Below are positions 24,641 to 36,213 of a DNA stretch of 64,000 nucleotides, piece after piece. The stretch covers positions 10,044,430-10,108,429 of the forward strand of contig CM026427.1 in NCBI GenBank assembly GCA_014871385.1. Direction: 5' to 3'. Within the stretch, counting starts at the first letter, position 1; each line of letters opens with the position of its first letter. The notes beneath the pieces are model-generated. The model was given only the letters and a program-made list of their open reading frames with translations. It was not told the DNA's origin and ran no database searches. The stretch is from Ceratodon purpureus. Lineage: Eukaryota > Streptophyta > Bryopsida > Pseudoditrichales > Ditrichaceae. Both the position numbers and the translations under genes were made by a program.

Positions 24641-25506
24641 TCGGGCTCTTGTTCCTTGAGCGCCTCGAAGTGAGCGTCAGTGACCATTTGCTTTCTTCGT
24701 TTTTTACTGGAGCTAGCGTGCTGTTGTCTCCTATACGCCCGCTTCCACGCCGCAGTTCCTTCACGTTTCTGCGTCCGCTGCTCTCAGCGCTTCTCGGTGA
24801 GTACAATTTTGCTCCAGGAAACTTTTGGTTAATGTTTTTCTCGTTTTTTTGCTTGCTGATTGATGCAATTTGGAGTTAGCATTGATATCTCGTGAACTGT
24901 TAGTTCTGTCAGTGTCTTTATTGATCTGCATTCTTCTTGCTTATCGAATTGTAGCTTGAGGTTGTTTTCTTGCTCGGGGAAATCATTCTTGCTCGTTGAG
25001 GCGTTCGTTGATGTTTGATGCGATTTGGAGTTGGCATTGAGGTCGATTGAACTGTTAGTTCTGTTCGTTTTTTCGTACATTCGCGGTGCTGCATTGAATT
25101 GCAGCCAGGAGCATGCGTGGTGTTCTATTTTATGTTTTTGCTCGTTGAGCTGTGCGTTGATATTTGCTGCAATTTGGAGTCGGCATTAAGAATTCTTGAA
25201 AGTCTGTTAGTTCTGACTGTCGTTTTGCTCTACATTCGCTGTGTTCTGTTCGTACATTGAATCGTAGCCAGAAGGAGCCAGGGGCTGTGACATTGTAGGT
25301 TCGCGCTTTCTGCCCATAGCGATCATGGATTGTGTCGCCTCTGAGACTGAAATTTCAGCATGCGCTCATTTGAGTTTGATTAGGCCGTCTGCGTGATATG
25401 TAAGATTAATGTGAATGATTTTAATGATATGCGGTAGTAATTTTGGTTGTTGCTTACGGTTTGAGCCCCCGGTATTTTAGCCATCTTAGCGCCCGAGACT
25501 CAACAG
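24641..25506 (+). other. Likely 5'UTR exon and 5'UTR intron of the HMGB gene
   Basis: A donor TCTCG|GTGAGT at 24796/24797 and an acceptor CTCAACAG|GAGG at 25506/25507, 13 nt before the ATG at 25520, suggest a leader intron of ~710 bp. Inside the intron a ~120-bp motif (GTTGATG..TGATGCAATTTGGAGTTGGCATTG..CTGTTAGTTCTG) occurs three times at 24860, 25010 and 25150. The transcription start is not fixed. Confidence 0.45.
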
Positions 25507-25519
25507 GAGGCTTCCGACG

Positions 25520-27461
25520 ATGCGAGGTTTAGACTCGGCCTCGTCGAAAAAGCAAACCAATATGCATGGCGCATGGAAACGGGTCTATGTCGACCCGAGC
25601 GAGGTGCAGCGCAACGCTAGCGAAAGCGATGTTGCACTCTGGTAATTTCATCATCGCCTTGTGCGCGGAAGCTTGAGGGAAGTTTATTTGTATACACAGA
25701 GGTTTGTCTAAATTTGGTTCCTTATAATCTATTAAGAACATTCTGCTTCTTTTTTCGTGCAGCGAGAAGGACAATCCTACAGCGACTGTTGGCCACATTG
25801 TGCCCCGTTGCGACCGTAAGAAGGAGGCAAAGTCTAAGAAGATTAAGATCAGCACAGAGTGTAAGTGAAAGTTCTGATGACGCTTCTTTCAGTATTTAGA
25901 GAATCTCAATCGTCAACAGTCACAGTATAAACAGCTCTTTCTATTCTTTTATCGGTATATTTTAATTGAAGTGGAAGAGTCTTGATGCAAAACTTCTGTC
26001 TGTGCGTGTGCGGCAGCAAAGATGAAGAATGACGCTGTGAGGAGCGATGACACAATGTACAGCCTCTCGTTCCTCTGGTTACGTAGATTCCGTTTTATTG
26101 TTCTCTTGAAATATAAAATTCTTTTTCAAATACAGGATAGGCCATTTTTGTTCCTGCTTGCTTTTGAAGGCAACCCCTTTTATTAAGATCATGCAACGCT
26201 GGTCCACCTCTCTGTTAAGATCATTGCAGGTCACATTATTTCTTTTAGTTCTGTGCTGTCGATTATCATTATGTATTTGAAATGTTCCTGCCGTTGTAAT
26301 CGGATATTGATTTGTTCTCTTCGACTAGCGTAAGCTTGATGTGGACATCGGCAGATCATTTCCGGTCAGCTTCAGCGTGATATTGAATGTGCAGAAAGGG
26401 GGCGAAGCGCAAGACCGAGTCGAAAGCCAAAGGCGCTACGAAGCAGGCGAAGAAAGCTAAGGGAAAGGATCCTAATGCGCCAAAGCGGCCAGCATCGGGT
26501 TTCTTGATCTTCATGTGAGTCTTTGTCTGTCTGTTTTCTATTGCTGCACGTGATTTCTCGTTTCTGCAAGTCCTTCAATAAGTTCTGCAGGCAGATTACA
26601 ACATTTGTACCGGTCAACTTGAAATTATCTTGTACTATTATGTTTTGAAACCTCAATGTTGTATTTGCTTCTTAATCTCTGAAGGGAAACTTTCCGGAAG
26701 ACTTATAAGGAAGCTAATCCAGAATCAAAAGGTGTGGCGGCGGTGAGTAATCTTCATACCTTCAATCAGTCCGTCGAGTTTGTCATTTAGCAAGCTGTGT
26801 CTGGCTTTGAAAGTACGTCGAAGGTAAGTACTCCTTGAATGCATGTCGTCGCGCACGGCTCATTGCTAACATACTTTACATGGACGATGCAGGCTGCAAA
26901 AGCGGGTGGTGAAAAGTGGAAGCAGATGTCTGAGGAGGTCAGTTTCGAAGCATAACCTAATATGAGAAGTAATTTAACATCTACTTAAACACGTGTTATG
27001 AAGTCTCTATGTATCTAGTTTCTGACCTCTATTCGTTGTGGCCGCAGGAGAAAGCACCATACAATAAAGATGCTGGAGCTAGAAAGGCTACCTATGAGCA
27101 GGCCTTGACGAAGTACAGAAACGGCGATTCCTCAAAGGTTGACAATACTTGACAGCCCGCTGAACTTCCATCGCTTAGCATGAACGCTTGCGTCTGCATT
27201 GTTACTTCATGGCATGACTCTAATGCCAAGAAAAATTGGCTGCCTGACAGGATGACGGGGGAGAGGTGTCCGAAGCTGCTGCGGAAGATGAAGAGGTATT
27301 TGCTCTATCTTGGTGAAAGTAACAGGTGCAAATCACAACTGGAAGTTTATTGGTCTCCTTACTGCTTGGCCCTTGACTTCTAATGCATTGGCTGGTCGCT
27401 GGTATAAGTTTACCTTCTGAAACGCCTCATTTTATTTTGTCAGGAAGTTGAAGAGGAGTAA
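25520..27461 (+). CDS. HMGB-type high-mobility-group chromatin protein (one HMG box, acidic tail)
   Basis: Nine coding exons by splice sites and phase: 25520-25641, 25763-25860, 26017-26056, 26395-26514, 26685-26742, 26893-26937, 27048-27137, 27251-27295, 27444-27461; 211 residues. A Lys-rich segment (KAKGATKQAKKAKGK) leads into the box at about 112-185: DPNAPKRPASGFLIFM, KTYKEANPESKGVA, GGEKWKQMSEEEKAPY. The tail is acidic (DDGGEVSEAAAEDEEEVEEE), encoded by the last two tiny exons. HMGB proteins bind and bend DNA in chromatin without strict sequence preference. The acidic tail and basic N-flank are typical of plant HMGBs. The first ~87 residues do not resemble plant HMGBs I know, so the first three exons are less sure. 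Read-through of the exon 7 donor gives a product ending VDNT without the acidic tail, a possible second isoform. Confidence 0.85.
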
Positions 27462-29669
27462 TTCCATATCCGAAGGAGGAATGACAGTTCCTGTTTAAGT
27501 GCCAGTAACAGGTGTATATCACACCTCCAGTCTGCTTGATCAGAACCACAGCGGGCACTTCCGGTTCAAATATCTTGTGAATGTACATAGCGATTGGCTT
27601 AATCGAGCGATTTTGGCTGACAGTGGAGATTTCGACTGTCATTGAAGAAAATCTGACCTTCGTTTAGTCCGCCGGATAGTGAGAACAACTCTAATTGGCG
27701 TGTGAAGTTGTGAACAGTACCTCTTCACAATTTTAGTTGCGATCCAGATGCATATGCATGAACAAAAACATTCTCATTTCAAAAGTAAGCAATGCAGTTC
27801 TGCTTAAGCAATTTTTCTTGAAAGCCATTGATGATGGAATAAGATCCACCCCCACCAACCTTTATTTCATGCCAAGCAGTTGGCTAGCAATATCGGATGT
27901 TGTTCCTAGCTGTGTTGGACCTCTAGGTATCGTTCCAGTATTGTGCCATTGATATCTATTCTCTTGGCAGCCACCGGCTACTTTCTCCTTGGTCACTCAA
28001 TTGTGTCCATAGTCGAACACTTAACCCGTATTCAGTGTCAAATTTCCTAGCATCACTAATATCTCTGAATCTCCAGGCAGTAGCTCTTCCGTATTAGCAA
28101 CTGCATTAGCAGAAGGAAGAAGTATAGACGATGAAGGTCATATCATATGAAACAGTGACAACTTCTGCCGGTAACGCCCCTTCTAGTGCTAAGTGACCTG
28201 ACTTGACTTGACTTGACTTGACTTGACTTTCACTACACTTCCTGGCGCCATAAAACTGTATATATATGGTCCAGAAATAGTTTGTACCATGCAGAGAAGT
28301 TTACTGAAGTGGGCTAAAGTTTATTTCATTTACTCACTAGATCACGAATTTACTACAGTGGGCTAATTCCATTTCATTTAGCCTTGCTGATGCTATCTGG
28401 AGCTGTTGAAACTTGAGATCATGGAAGGTGCACCTAGATAGTTGGCGCCCGAAGTAGCACACAAAAAAGGTGTAGCATCCCTGAATTCATCACGATTTGG
28501 GCAGGATTTGCTCACTCGTCTGTGATATCGAATCAGGATAGACAGATTTTGCTTCTGTTTTACGTCGATCACCATCACAATAAATATGAGTTTCAAACCA
28601 TGATTTCTGCTGATGCTGATTTTGATCCCATAGCTTCTCATTCAGATTTGGGGTAACTGTATTAGGAGGATGCATTTTGTGGAATGCCCTCCCTTGTATT
28701 TGGACAGTGAATCAGCAGATGCAGATAGCACATATTATAGAAAACAATCTTTGGCCAGAATTTAAATTTGAAAGCGCTGACCCAAAAGGAGAACTACCAT
28801 GGCACCTTAGCAGGTTTGCTCTAAAAACATTCTTTCTAAAAACAATTTAAAAATAGAAAATTTGTGAAAACGAAAATAAACAAAAATAGAATAACAAAAT
28901 TTTGTAATATTTTGCTATTATATAGCTATTTGAGGTCAGTTTTAGCAAAAAAAAATTTCTGATAACTAAGAATCAGGAATTTCATTCTTAGAGAGGCAAA
29001 CCTTACTTTTTTCTTTTTTCTTTTTTTAATTTTTTTTAAAAAATCGTACAATAAATGGCTCTTATGCTATGGTGCTACAATAACAAGTTGCAACCCCATG
29101 TTGAAAGTAGTCGACAAATTAGTCTCTAGTTTTGATGGTTTTTTCAAAAAGGTTGCAACATTATTTATTTATTTTAGAAGGCACATTAGTGGCATCCTTA
29201 AAGTCACCATAACTTTTTTTTTAAAACTCTTTTATGTGTGGTAAATATTTAAAAGAAAGAAACAAGCATATGATAATGCAAATTTGTGGTATCCTTTAAA
29301 AGCTCAAGATGACTCTAAAGATGATTATATTGTATAATACATCTAAATTTTGCCATTTAGATTTGGACCTTTTAAAGATTATTCACTTAAAAACAATAAG
29401 AAAAAATAACATCATTTGAGATTTTATGAAAAAATTACCACATTAATATTAGTAATAATAAAATTTAAAAAGTTACAAACCTTTACTATGTCAAAAATTT
29501 GAAACAAAAATAATCAAATTGATCTCGTTTATAATGGTTAAAAACCTTAATTCATGTTAGTGAAAAGAATTCACTTTTAAAAAGGAACAATGTGTCTTCA
29601 TCCTCTTTTATAAAATCTTAAAAGACTTAATTTCCTTCCACTCCAATACCATAGTCTTCCAATTACGGT
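27462..29669. other. Intergenic DNA, no gene seen
   Basis: 3'UTR of the HMGB gene followed by DNA with shadow frames only. From ~28800 it becomes very AT-rich. Confidence 0.5.
28197..28228. repeat. (CTTGA)n microsatellite
   Basis: Six tandem copies of TTGAC/CTTGA in an unbroken run. The unit contains the W-box core TTGAC, but a microsatellite origin is the simpler reading. Confidence 0.9.
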
Positions 29670-29789
29670 CACTAGTGGAAACCATATCGCATTTGACCAA
29701 AATTTTAGGTCAAGTTGGACACAAGTTGGTCACCTGTGACCAACTTGACAAAAAAAAATTGGTCAAATGCGACACAGTTTCCACTAGTG
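29670..29789. mobile_element. 120-bp CACTA-type MITE with 3-bp target duplication
   Basis: Ends CACTAGTGGAAAC and GTTTCCACTAGTG are inverted repeats. GGT flanks both sides (29667-29669 and 29790-29792). The inside also pairs (GCATTTGACCAAAATTTT with AAAATTGGTCAAATGC), so the whole element is a hairpin. CACTA ends and a 3-bp duplication point to the En/Spm superfamily. Confidence 0.8.
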
Positions 29790-29792
29790 GGT

Positions 29793-32700
29793 AGAATCAG
29801 TATAACCAACACTGCAGACTACCCAAGACACCATTTGTTTCCAAACACTCACCAGATACCTTCAAAATTTCCCATCACTGGTGCATATGGAAGGGAACTC
29901 TACCATGATACATGTACTACTGTTGTTCGTCCCAAAAAGTTCTTTTGGAGAATTAGGTGCATCTAATGTTTGTGTATCATTTTCATGGACAAGCTGAGGA
30001 AGGGGACATCCTTGTATGGCTCAAAGTTATTGACCACTGATGACTGCATTATTGACTCCATCAGTTGACAATATTCTTCTTTATTTCCCAATCGCTCCCC
30101 TATTTTGCTTAATTATTGACAGGTGTCACAGAACAATGACCAAGCCATAGTTAGTTTGCCGCGAACGTTCCACTGTGGCAATGATATATCTAGGATGCAG
30201 TAAGTTACGGTAGGTGAAAAAGAGTATGTAGGCACTGTTGTGTGGCCAGATTGCTCGCTGGGATGTAGTCACGGTTAGGGTAATTGAATTGACTTAATTA
30301 CATATACAGCGTCTCCAGTATGTCATGCGCACAAAAGTTTGTCAAAGAAAACTGCTTGACCACCATGCAGTACAGAAAGAGGCCACTCATTGAGCAAAAT
30401 ATGATTAAACTTTTCAGTACTAAAATGTTTTAATCAGCATGATCAGGTATTGATTTCATATGGGAGTGTGCTCGAACTGGTCCTGGTATAAAAGCCTCCC
30501 CTAGCTGAGACCACCAACAAAATAACTTCAGAATTATAATTTTCTCAATATTTGCTTAGATCCAACAATCAAGTATTTATCTTGAATATTTCTTCAAGAT
30601 CTATGTATAGAAACTAAATTTGCAGTCAAAGTCTTTACCTTTTGAATGTAACGAACACTTTTAACATCATATTAATTTTTGATTTGTTTGCACTCAATAC
30701 TTCATCTTCTTGAACAAAGAACACATTGATGGAGAATATGACTCCATTAATACCAAGATGGGCTCTACACCTCCCAAATTGTGAATACTACAAGCATTTA
30801 CATATTCTGATAAGTTGCGGTTGTTTAGATACAAGGATTAGTGATCAGGCGATGGACTAATGCCAATACACCATCCACAAAAATGGGGACCCTGTAACTG
30901 CTTTGCATACCCGGACCGTGGGTTTAAAAGTTGCAAATAAAATGCATTCTATCATGTGTTCTATCATTGCAAATATTATGTACTCTGCCAACATGCATGG
31001 ACTTTATGCCTTGAAATGTGCCCCCAAAATGTGTTGCAATTATAATTTTCATAGTGCTTTTTGGTTTCTGCAATGAAGTAGAGGGCTGCAAAGCAGCAGT
31101 GCTCCCAAACCAAGCGGCTACAGTATTCATATCACTCTCTCAATGGTGACACTAGCATGGGTATTCATATCATTGAAGGAGGATGAATTTCACTTTTGTT
31201 TTTGGAAAAAAGAAAACCAACATTGGAAACTGCTTAAATTGCAAGTTTACAGGGTACTACCAGGTGTTCCTCTTCGTACTTGGTTCAGTGTGATGTCTGT
31301 ACCATTTCAGCAGAATAAAGATCCAAGTTATCTAATTCAATAAATTAGATCTAATCTCATAAATTCAATAAAAAAACCTCAACAGTAAAACCTATGTACA
31401 ACATAACCACTGTTGGCTTAAGCCTTAAGGGTATTCTAGCCTTGATCAACATTATTCTGGAAATGTCTCATATACCGTAAATAGCAGGTTCATTCACAAA
31501 TAATTCTAAAAATTGAAAATAAATTAAAATTGGAAAACAGTATTGGATTGAAAAACAAAAATATAGCAAATCATTTTATGTGATATTTGTCTATTTTTAA
31601 AGCCATATAAGTTTATTTTAATAAATTAAAAAACTAAAACTAAAAAATTTATATTTTGGAAGACAAACCTTATCCCCCCCAAAAAAATTCGTTCGAAGGT
31701 GAAAGAACCTGCTATCGACCTACGGTAATCCATACACTGCAATTCACTCTCTTAAACTTGCTACCAATTACACAAATGGAAGAGAAAAAAATTCAATTCA
31801 TATCAGGTATTCCTTCTTCCTCTAAATGTTGGTGTTTTTTGATAGTCCACCTCATCATGGAATGGGGGACGTAAATTATCGCAAGCTATCTATGCATGGC
31901 CTGATTATTGTGCAACCCTGCCTAGTGGCACTTAAAATATGGGGGCAATATCCGGAGGGAGCACGCTGACTCGGAGACCCACATGTCAACCCGGCTATCA
32001 TTGCGAATATAAAATTGCCTACATTCCTTGAAAAAACCAGCGCCTTACCAGTTTTATAAGCCACAGCAAGGCCCCAAAGTCACCCATTTTGCTAAATAAG
32101 TCCAAATGATGAGCATGGAATCTCACGTGCACGGCTCCATTAAATTCCTTTTACCATCTTCTACTTTGGCAACCTGCAGCCTGGCCCATTCACCGAGTCA
32201 TCACCATCCTTCCAAGTTCCCCCCCCCACACCATGCTTGTGTCTACCGCTCATTTGCAGGTTTGGACTGTGTCCCCCAACAACTGGGTCCTTGCAAGGAG
32301 GCCTTGTGTAACAGTTTCAATATGTGTTGGAACAACACTTCGGAGTTTGAGAAATCAGTGTGGAAGGAGTACTACAGTGGATGCATTAATTGGAGTAAGA
32401 GTCAGGTGATTAGTGTGATCGTGTTAATTTCGGAGCTGAGGGTGGAGTAGTAGATCAGTTGGTGCAGAAGATGAAGGCTAGGAAGTAGAAGCAAGGCCTG
32501 GATTGGAAGGGAGAGATTAGAGTAGGAGTGTGTAGTTGTTGATAATATGTTGAGGAGACATGGGGCAGAGAAAGCAAGGCCATGGGAGGAGAACACTGAT
32601 GTTGTTCCGGGGCACAAGGTGTAGCTAGCTAGGCTGCTTTCTAGTTACTTGTGATGGTATCTTTGTATCTGATACAAACACCAAAAGCGTGTGAAGATTG

Positions 32701-33511
32701 TAAAAGATTCTGTATAGATTGAAGCAATTAATCGGGTTTTTAGAATGATCGATCGTCAGCAGAAGCCAGGAACTTGACGATCAAGCTCGATTCATGCTAG
32801 TTGGATTCATTTGTATGCTCGATGAAGAACCGACAAGGGCAATCAAGACACAAGAAAGACAGTTACTTGTCGATGTTTGGACGTCTACATGTTTTGAAGC
32901 TATAGCATCACTTGTGCTCATTGTGGGCGTTTCTTACCGACATTGGGTGGAGATGAGGTCATCTGGTAATTCCACGATATTCTGTTCCTCTTTCTTACTA
33001 AAGATGTGCGCTGGGAGATGTGGTTGTACAAGAATTCGGTTACAGAATTATGATGTGGAACCTGAGCAGAGTCGAAGCAGTTCACCCGAGCTTATATCCG
33101 AAAGGCTGTTGGTGTTTTGCAGAGAAAGTTCCCACTGGAAATGTTTGCAAGCATCGAGCCATAGCTCCACTAAGAGGCATTTGAGTTAGTGCGTCCCAGT
33201 TCAATTCTTGCAGTACATGAGGTGAGTAACTCACTTGCAATAAATCTCGCTCTTGAGACGTGAGTACGTTGCACGTCCGGAGTGGTAATCTACCAACAGA
33301 AAATGGTAACAACTGAACACTGAGAGAGAGAGAGATTTGCTCACTGGAGAATTCCACAGAACGCAGCAGATGTTTTAGTTGTTGAGCACATTTGGAAGAA
33401 TCCGGCCTCTGGATCGGAAACAATTTTCAGAGTTTTGTTCTTAATTAGATTTCTTTCTCACTTTGAGAGTACTGTTGCTTTGAAGGCCCGGAGCCAGGTT
33501 GACGCCCAATT
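29793..33511. other. Intergenic DNA, no well-supported gene
   Basis: AT-rich to ~31900. A 114-residue frame at 32106-32450 starts with ATGATGAGC and is Cys-containing in its second half (CVPQQLGPCKEALCN), but it has no signal peptide at its N-terminus and no homolog that I recognise, so it is left as a weak candidate. A TTGAC core lies at 33500, a few bases before the WRKY gene start; WRKY genes often carry such W-box cores, but a single pentamer is weak evidence. Confidence 0.45.
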
Positions 33512-35739
33512 ATGGAGAAAGGGAATATAAGGCCAGAGATACTGAGGACGAGGGCAGGAGGGCAGTGGACCTCAGCCCAATGTATACAGAAAGTAGAGGA
33601 GATGATAAGCAGAGCTATATGTCAACAGGAAGATCTGTGGGGTATGCTTCTGATACATTCCCCTGGGAACGTACCTTTCGATGATTCCATTAGGGAGGCA
33701 AATGGGGAAGAGTCGATATCCCCTCTCCTCTTGAAAGCCCTGAAAGTGAAGCTAGAAAACTCCATGGATTGGTGTCACCTTGCGCTCTGCCGGCTCAAGG
33801 AGATCATCTCGCATTCGAGCTCTTTTCCATCACCTGCCGATTCGTCGGAGATTACAGGTCTTTCCCCGAGTCCTAGTTCCTCAACGAGACTAAAGGTGCC
33901 TTCTCCCCTAAGCGCTCTTCGTGTACCTCTGAGCAAGGAACCTCTCTCATCATACCCCTTCACCAACACTGGCAGATTGCAGAATGAGTGGAGTCCCGGC
34001 AGCTTCCTCTTCTTTAACGAAGCCTCACAGTCGATGCCCTCTAGAGCCCAAACATGTAAGCCGATCGTTTTGTCATTCTCTGATTACCTTGATGTCGTTG
34101 AAAGTTCTGTGGTTGTTGAGTGAGTTGAACATTACATGGAACTGATAAGATTTGCAGGTGACGGAGAGCAATTACAGGAGTCAGCGAGCTTGATAGTTCC
34201 GGATGGGGAGCAACAACAAGGGCACAGGTTTTTGAGATTACCTAGTTTAGGGTTGGATTCTGATTGGAACATGCTGGCAGAAGCCCAAGTTTCGGACCTG
34301 CCAGCTTCATTATCTCCAAGGGGTGCACCCGGAGCTGCACCAACTGAAGCTCATCAGAGCTCATCATCTTGCCAATTTAATCTGCCAGACGCCTCGGATA
34401 ATGGCGCAGACAATGAAGACCAAAGCCTCGTGACCAAACTTAATAGCCGTGGTCTTCGGCCAAGGTGTGGCCCCAAACGAGACAGGTGCCTGAAACTTCT
34501 TCATCTGCATTGTGAGAAAGAATGCTAAGTTTTAGGTCATCAGAACAGAATGCTAGACTCTTTGCAATGACAATCCTAAGTTGCATTCGGAATCGAAGCT
34601 AAACTCTCCCGAGGGTGACAATCCAGGGAAGAGAACGACGAGAAGAACGCCACCGTATCAGTCGTGTTCCAAGAATTGAAGCCAGGAGATGACACGAAAA
34701 AGGGCATACCTGATGATGGCCATCGAGGCTGGAAAAAATACGGCAACAAGACAATCCAAAACTCAAACTTTTGTAGGTAAGGCAACATGCACTTCATTGA
34801 CTCTCTCATTTCAATGATACTGCACATTCGAGTATAAACCCCTACATTAATTCGTGCTTAAAGATTTCATCATACAACATTCTAATAAAAGCTCCGGCGT
34901 TTTCGATTAGCCCCAGGCTTGTGACCTAAGAGATGCATACCCAAAAACCAACATCATCTACCAGTAAAGCCTTACATGTGTGTCTCCGAAGTTGATAACC
35001 ATAGCCAATGTCGATTCTTATTTGGGTACTAGGATGACGGTTTGGATATGCACACCCTAATTCAGACTAGTTCCAACTTACATGTGGCCGTGACAGAGGA
35101 TACTACAAGTGCAGCATGAAAGATTGCCGCGCGAAGAAGATGGTGCAACCCACAGACAAGAACCCGACCATCTTCGAAGTCACCTACGTGGGTAGCCACA
35201 CCTGCTCCAGCACCTCACGAAGACGCCACCGCTCCAGAGCAACCTCCAAGACAACCACCGCTCCCACGAACCTCTCTCCCCCTGACCAAGACACAAGACG
35301 ACCAGCTCCTCCATTGCCAGGAGCAGGTGACATCCTTGTACAGACCAAGATTGCCAGGCTTCTGAAAAACCAAGCCACATGCAGCACATCCATGACCGAA
35401 GCAGCTGAAACAACCACCTCAACCCAACCCAAAAGCAACGACTTAGGATCAGCAGAGAATAGAACTACATGTGAAGATCAACTGGAGGGCAAGAGCTGGC
35501 ATGAGAATCATGAGCTCTCGGATGTGATCAATGACTCCAAGGAAGTGGCCGAGGATTGTTCGGCTGATCAGGAGAATTTCGATCAGACTGAGAATTTGTA
35601 TTTGGATCAGATCAGCTCCCGAGATGAGGAGGAGTTAGGATTTCACTCATTTCAGTCGGATTCGTTGCTGTGGCAGGAGATTCTGAGTAGTAGTCATAGA
35701 GAGGGGTGGAATGATCATGAGCTGCAGGTGGAGATTTGA
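33512..35739 (+). CDS. Group III-like WRKY transcription factor, variant heptad and finger
   Basis: Four exons: 33512-34055 (CAAACAT|GTAAG), 34158-34485 (GACAG|GTGCC; 34464 also fits), 34627-34776 and 35097-35739, all phases agreeing; about 554 residues. Residues ~20-97 are the domain shared with the 13730 and 18004 proteins (QKVEEMISRAI, QQEDLWGMLL, KLENSMDWCHLALCRLKEI). The WRKY domain spans exons 3-4: PDDGHRGWKKYGNKTIQNS, then CRGYYKCSMKDCRAKK and VTYVGSHTC. The intron splits the Arg codon before GYYKC, the conserved WRKY intron site. H-x-C marks group III, but the first knuckle is C-x4-C, not C-x7-C, and the heptad is WKKYGNK, not WRKYGQK. Such changes often weaken W-box binding in known WRKYs; the effect here is inferred. 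The C-terminal ~160 residues are Ser/Thr/Pro-rich then acidic, like an activation region. The gene is tail to tail with the TNL. Confidence 0.85.
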
Positions 35740-36213
35740 TAGAGATGGAGTTGATGCTTAATTACTCTTCTGTGACTAGAGTAATGTGTTGAGATGGATA
35801 CAGTCATGTGCATTTTCAAGACGAAGCAAGTTTTTGGGAGTGTGCATGGATATTATTTTATTTTATTTTACTTTGAAAATTGTTCAAAGATGAGATCATC
35901 ATTTCAGTTGTGCATAATTGGAACTCATGCAAGAGGCTAGTTTGTTTGTACTGCCAGCACTATTGTTGTTGTGTCAGGAGATTCTGAGTTAGTAGTCACA
36001 GAGGGGTGAAGTGGGCTGTAGGTGAAGAGTTGTAGTTTCGAAGCCTGTTGAACAGTCCAGTAACTAACCCACCAGAAAAGACATGTCGGTGAGCTGGAAC
36101 AATGAAGAAACAAGGAAGAGAGGAGAATTGGTACCAGCCATCATGGGCTCAAAACTGCTCCAATGCATAAACTGTGCATCTAAAGTGTATAGTAAAGATA
36201 TCTAATTCGTAAC
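35740..36213. other. Shared 3' intergenic spacer between WRKY and TNL genes
   Basis: 474 bp between the two convergent stop codons. It contains a near copy of 27 bp of the end of the WRKY gene: GGAGATTCTGAGTAGTAGTCATAGAGAGGGGTG at 35677 recurs as GGAGATTCTGAGTTAGTAGTCACAGAGGGGTG near 35978, followed in both by GCTG(C/T)AGGTG, a small tandem duplication. Confidence 0.6.

Noticed and set aside
32106-32450. 114-codon frame with six Cys
   Set aside because: No signal peptide, no recognised Cys spacing and no splice context; left as a weak candidate only.
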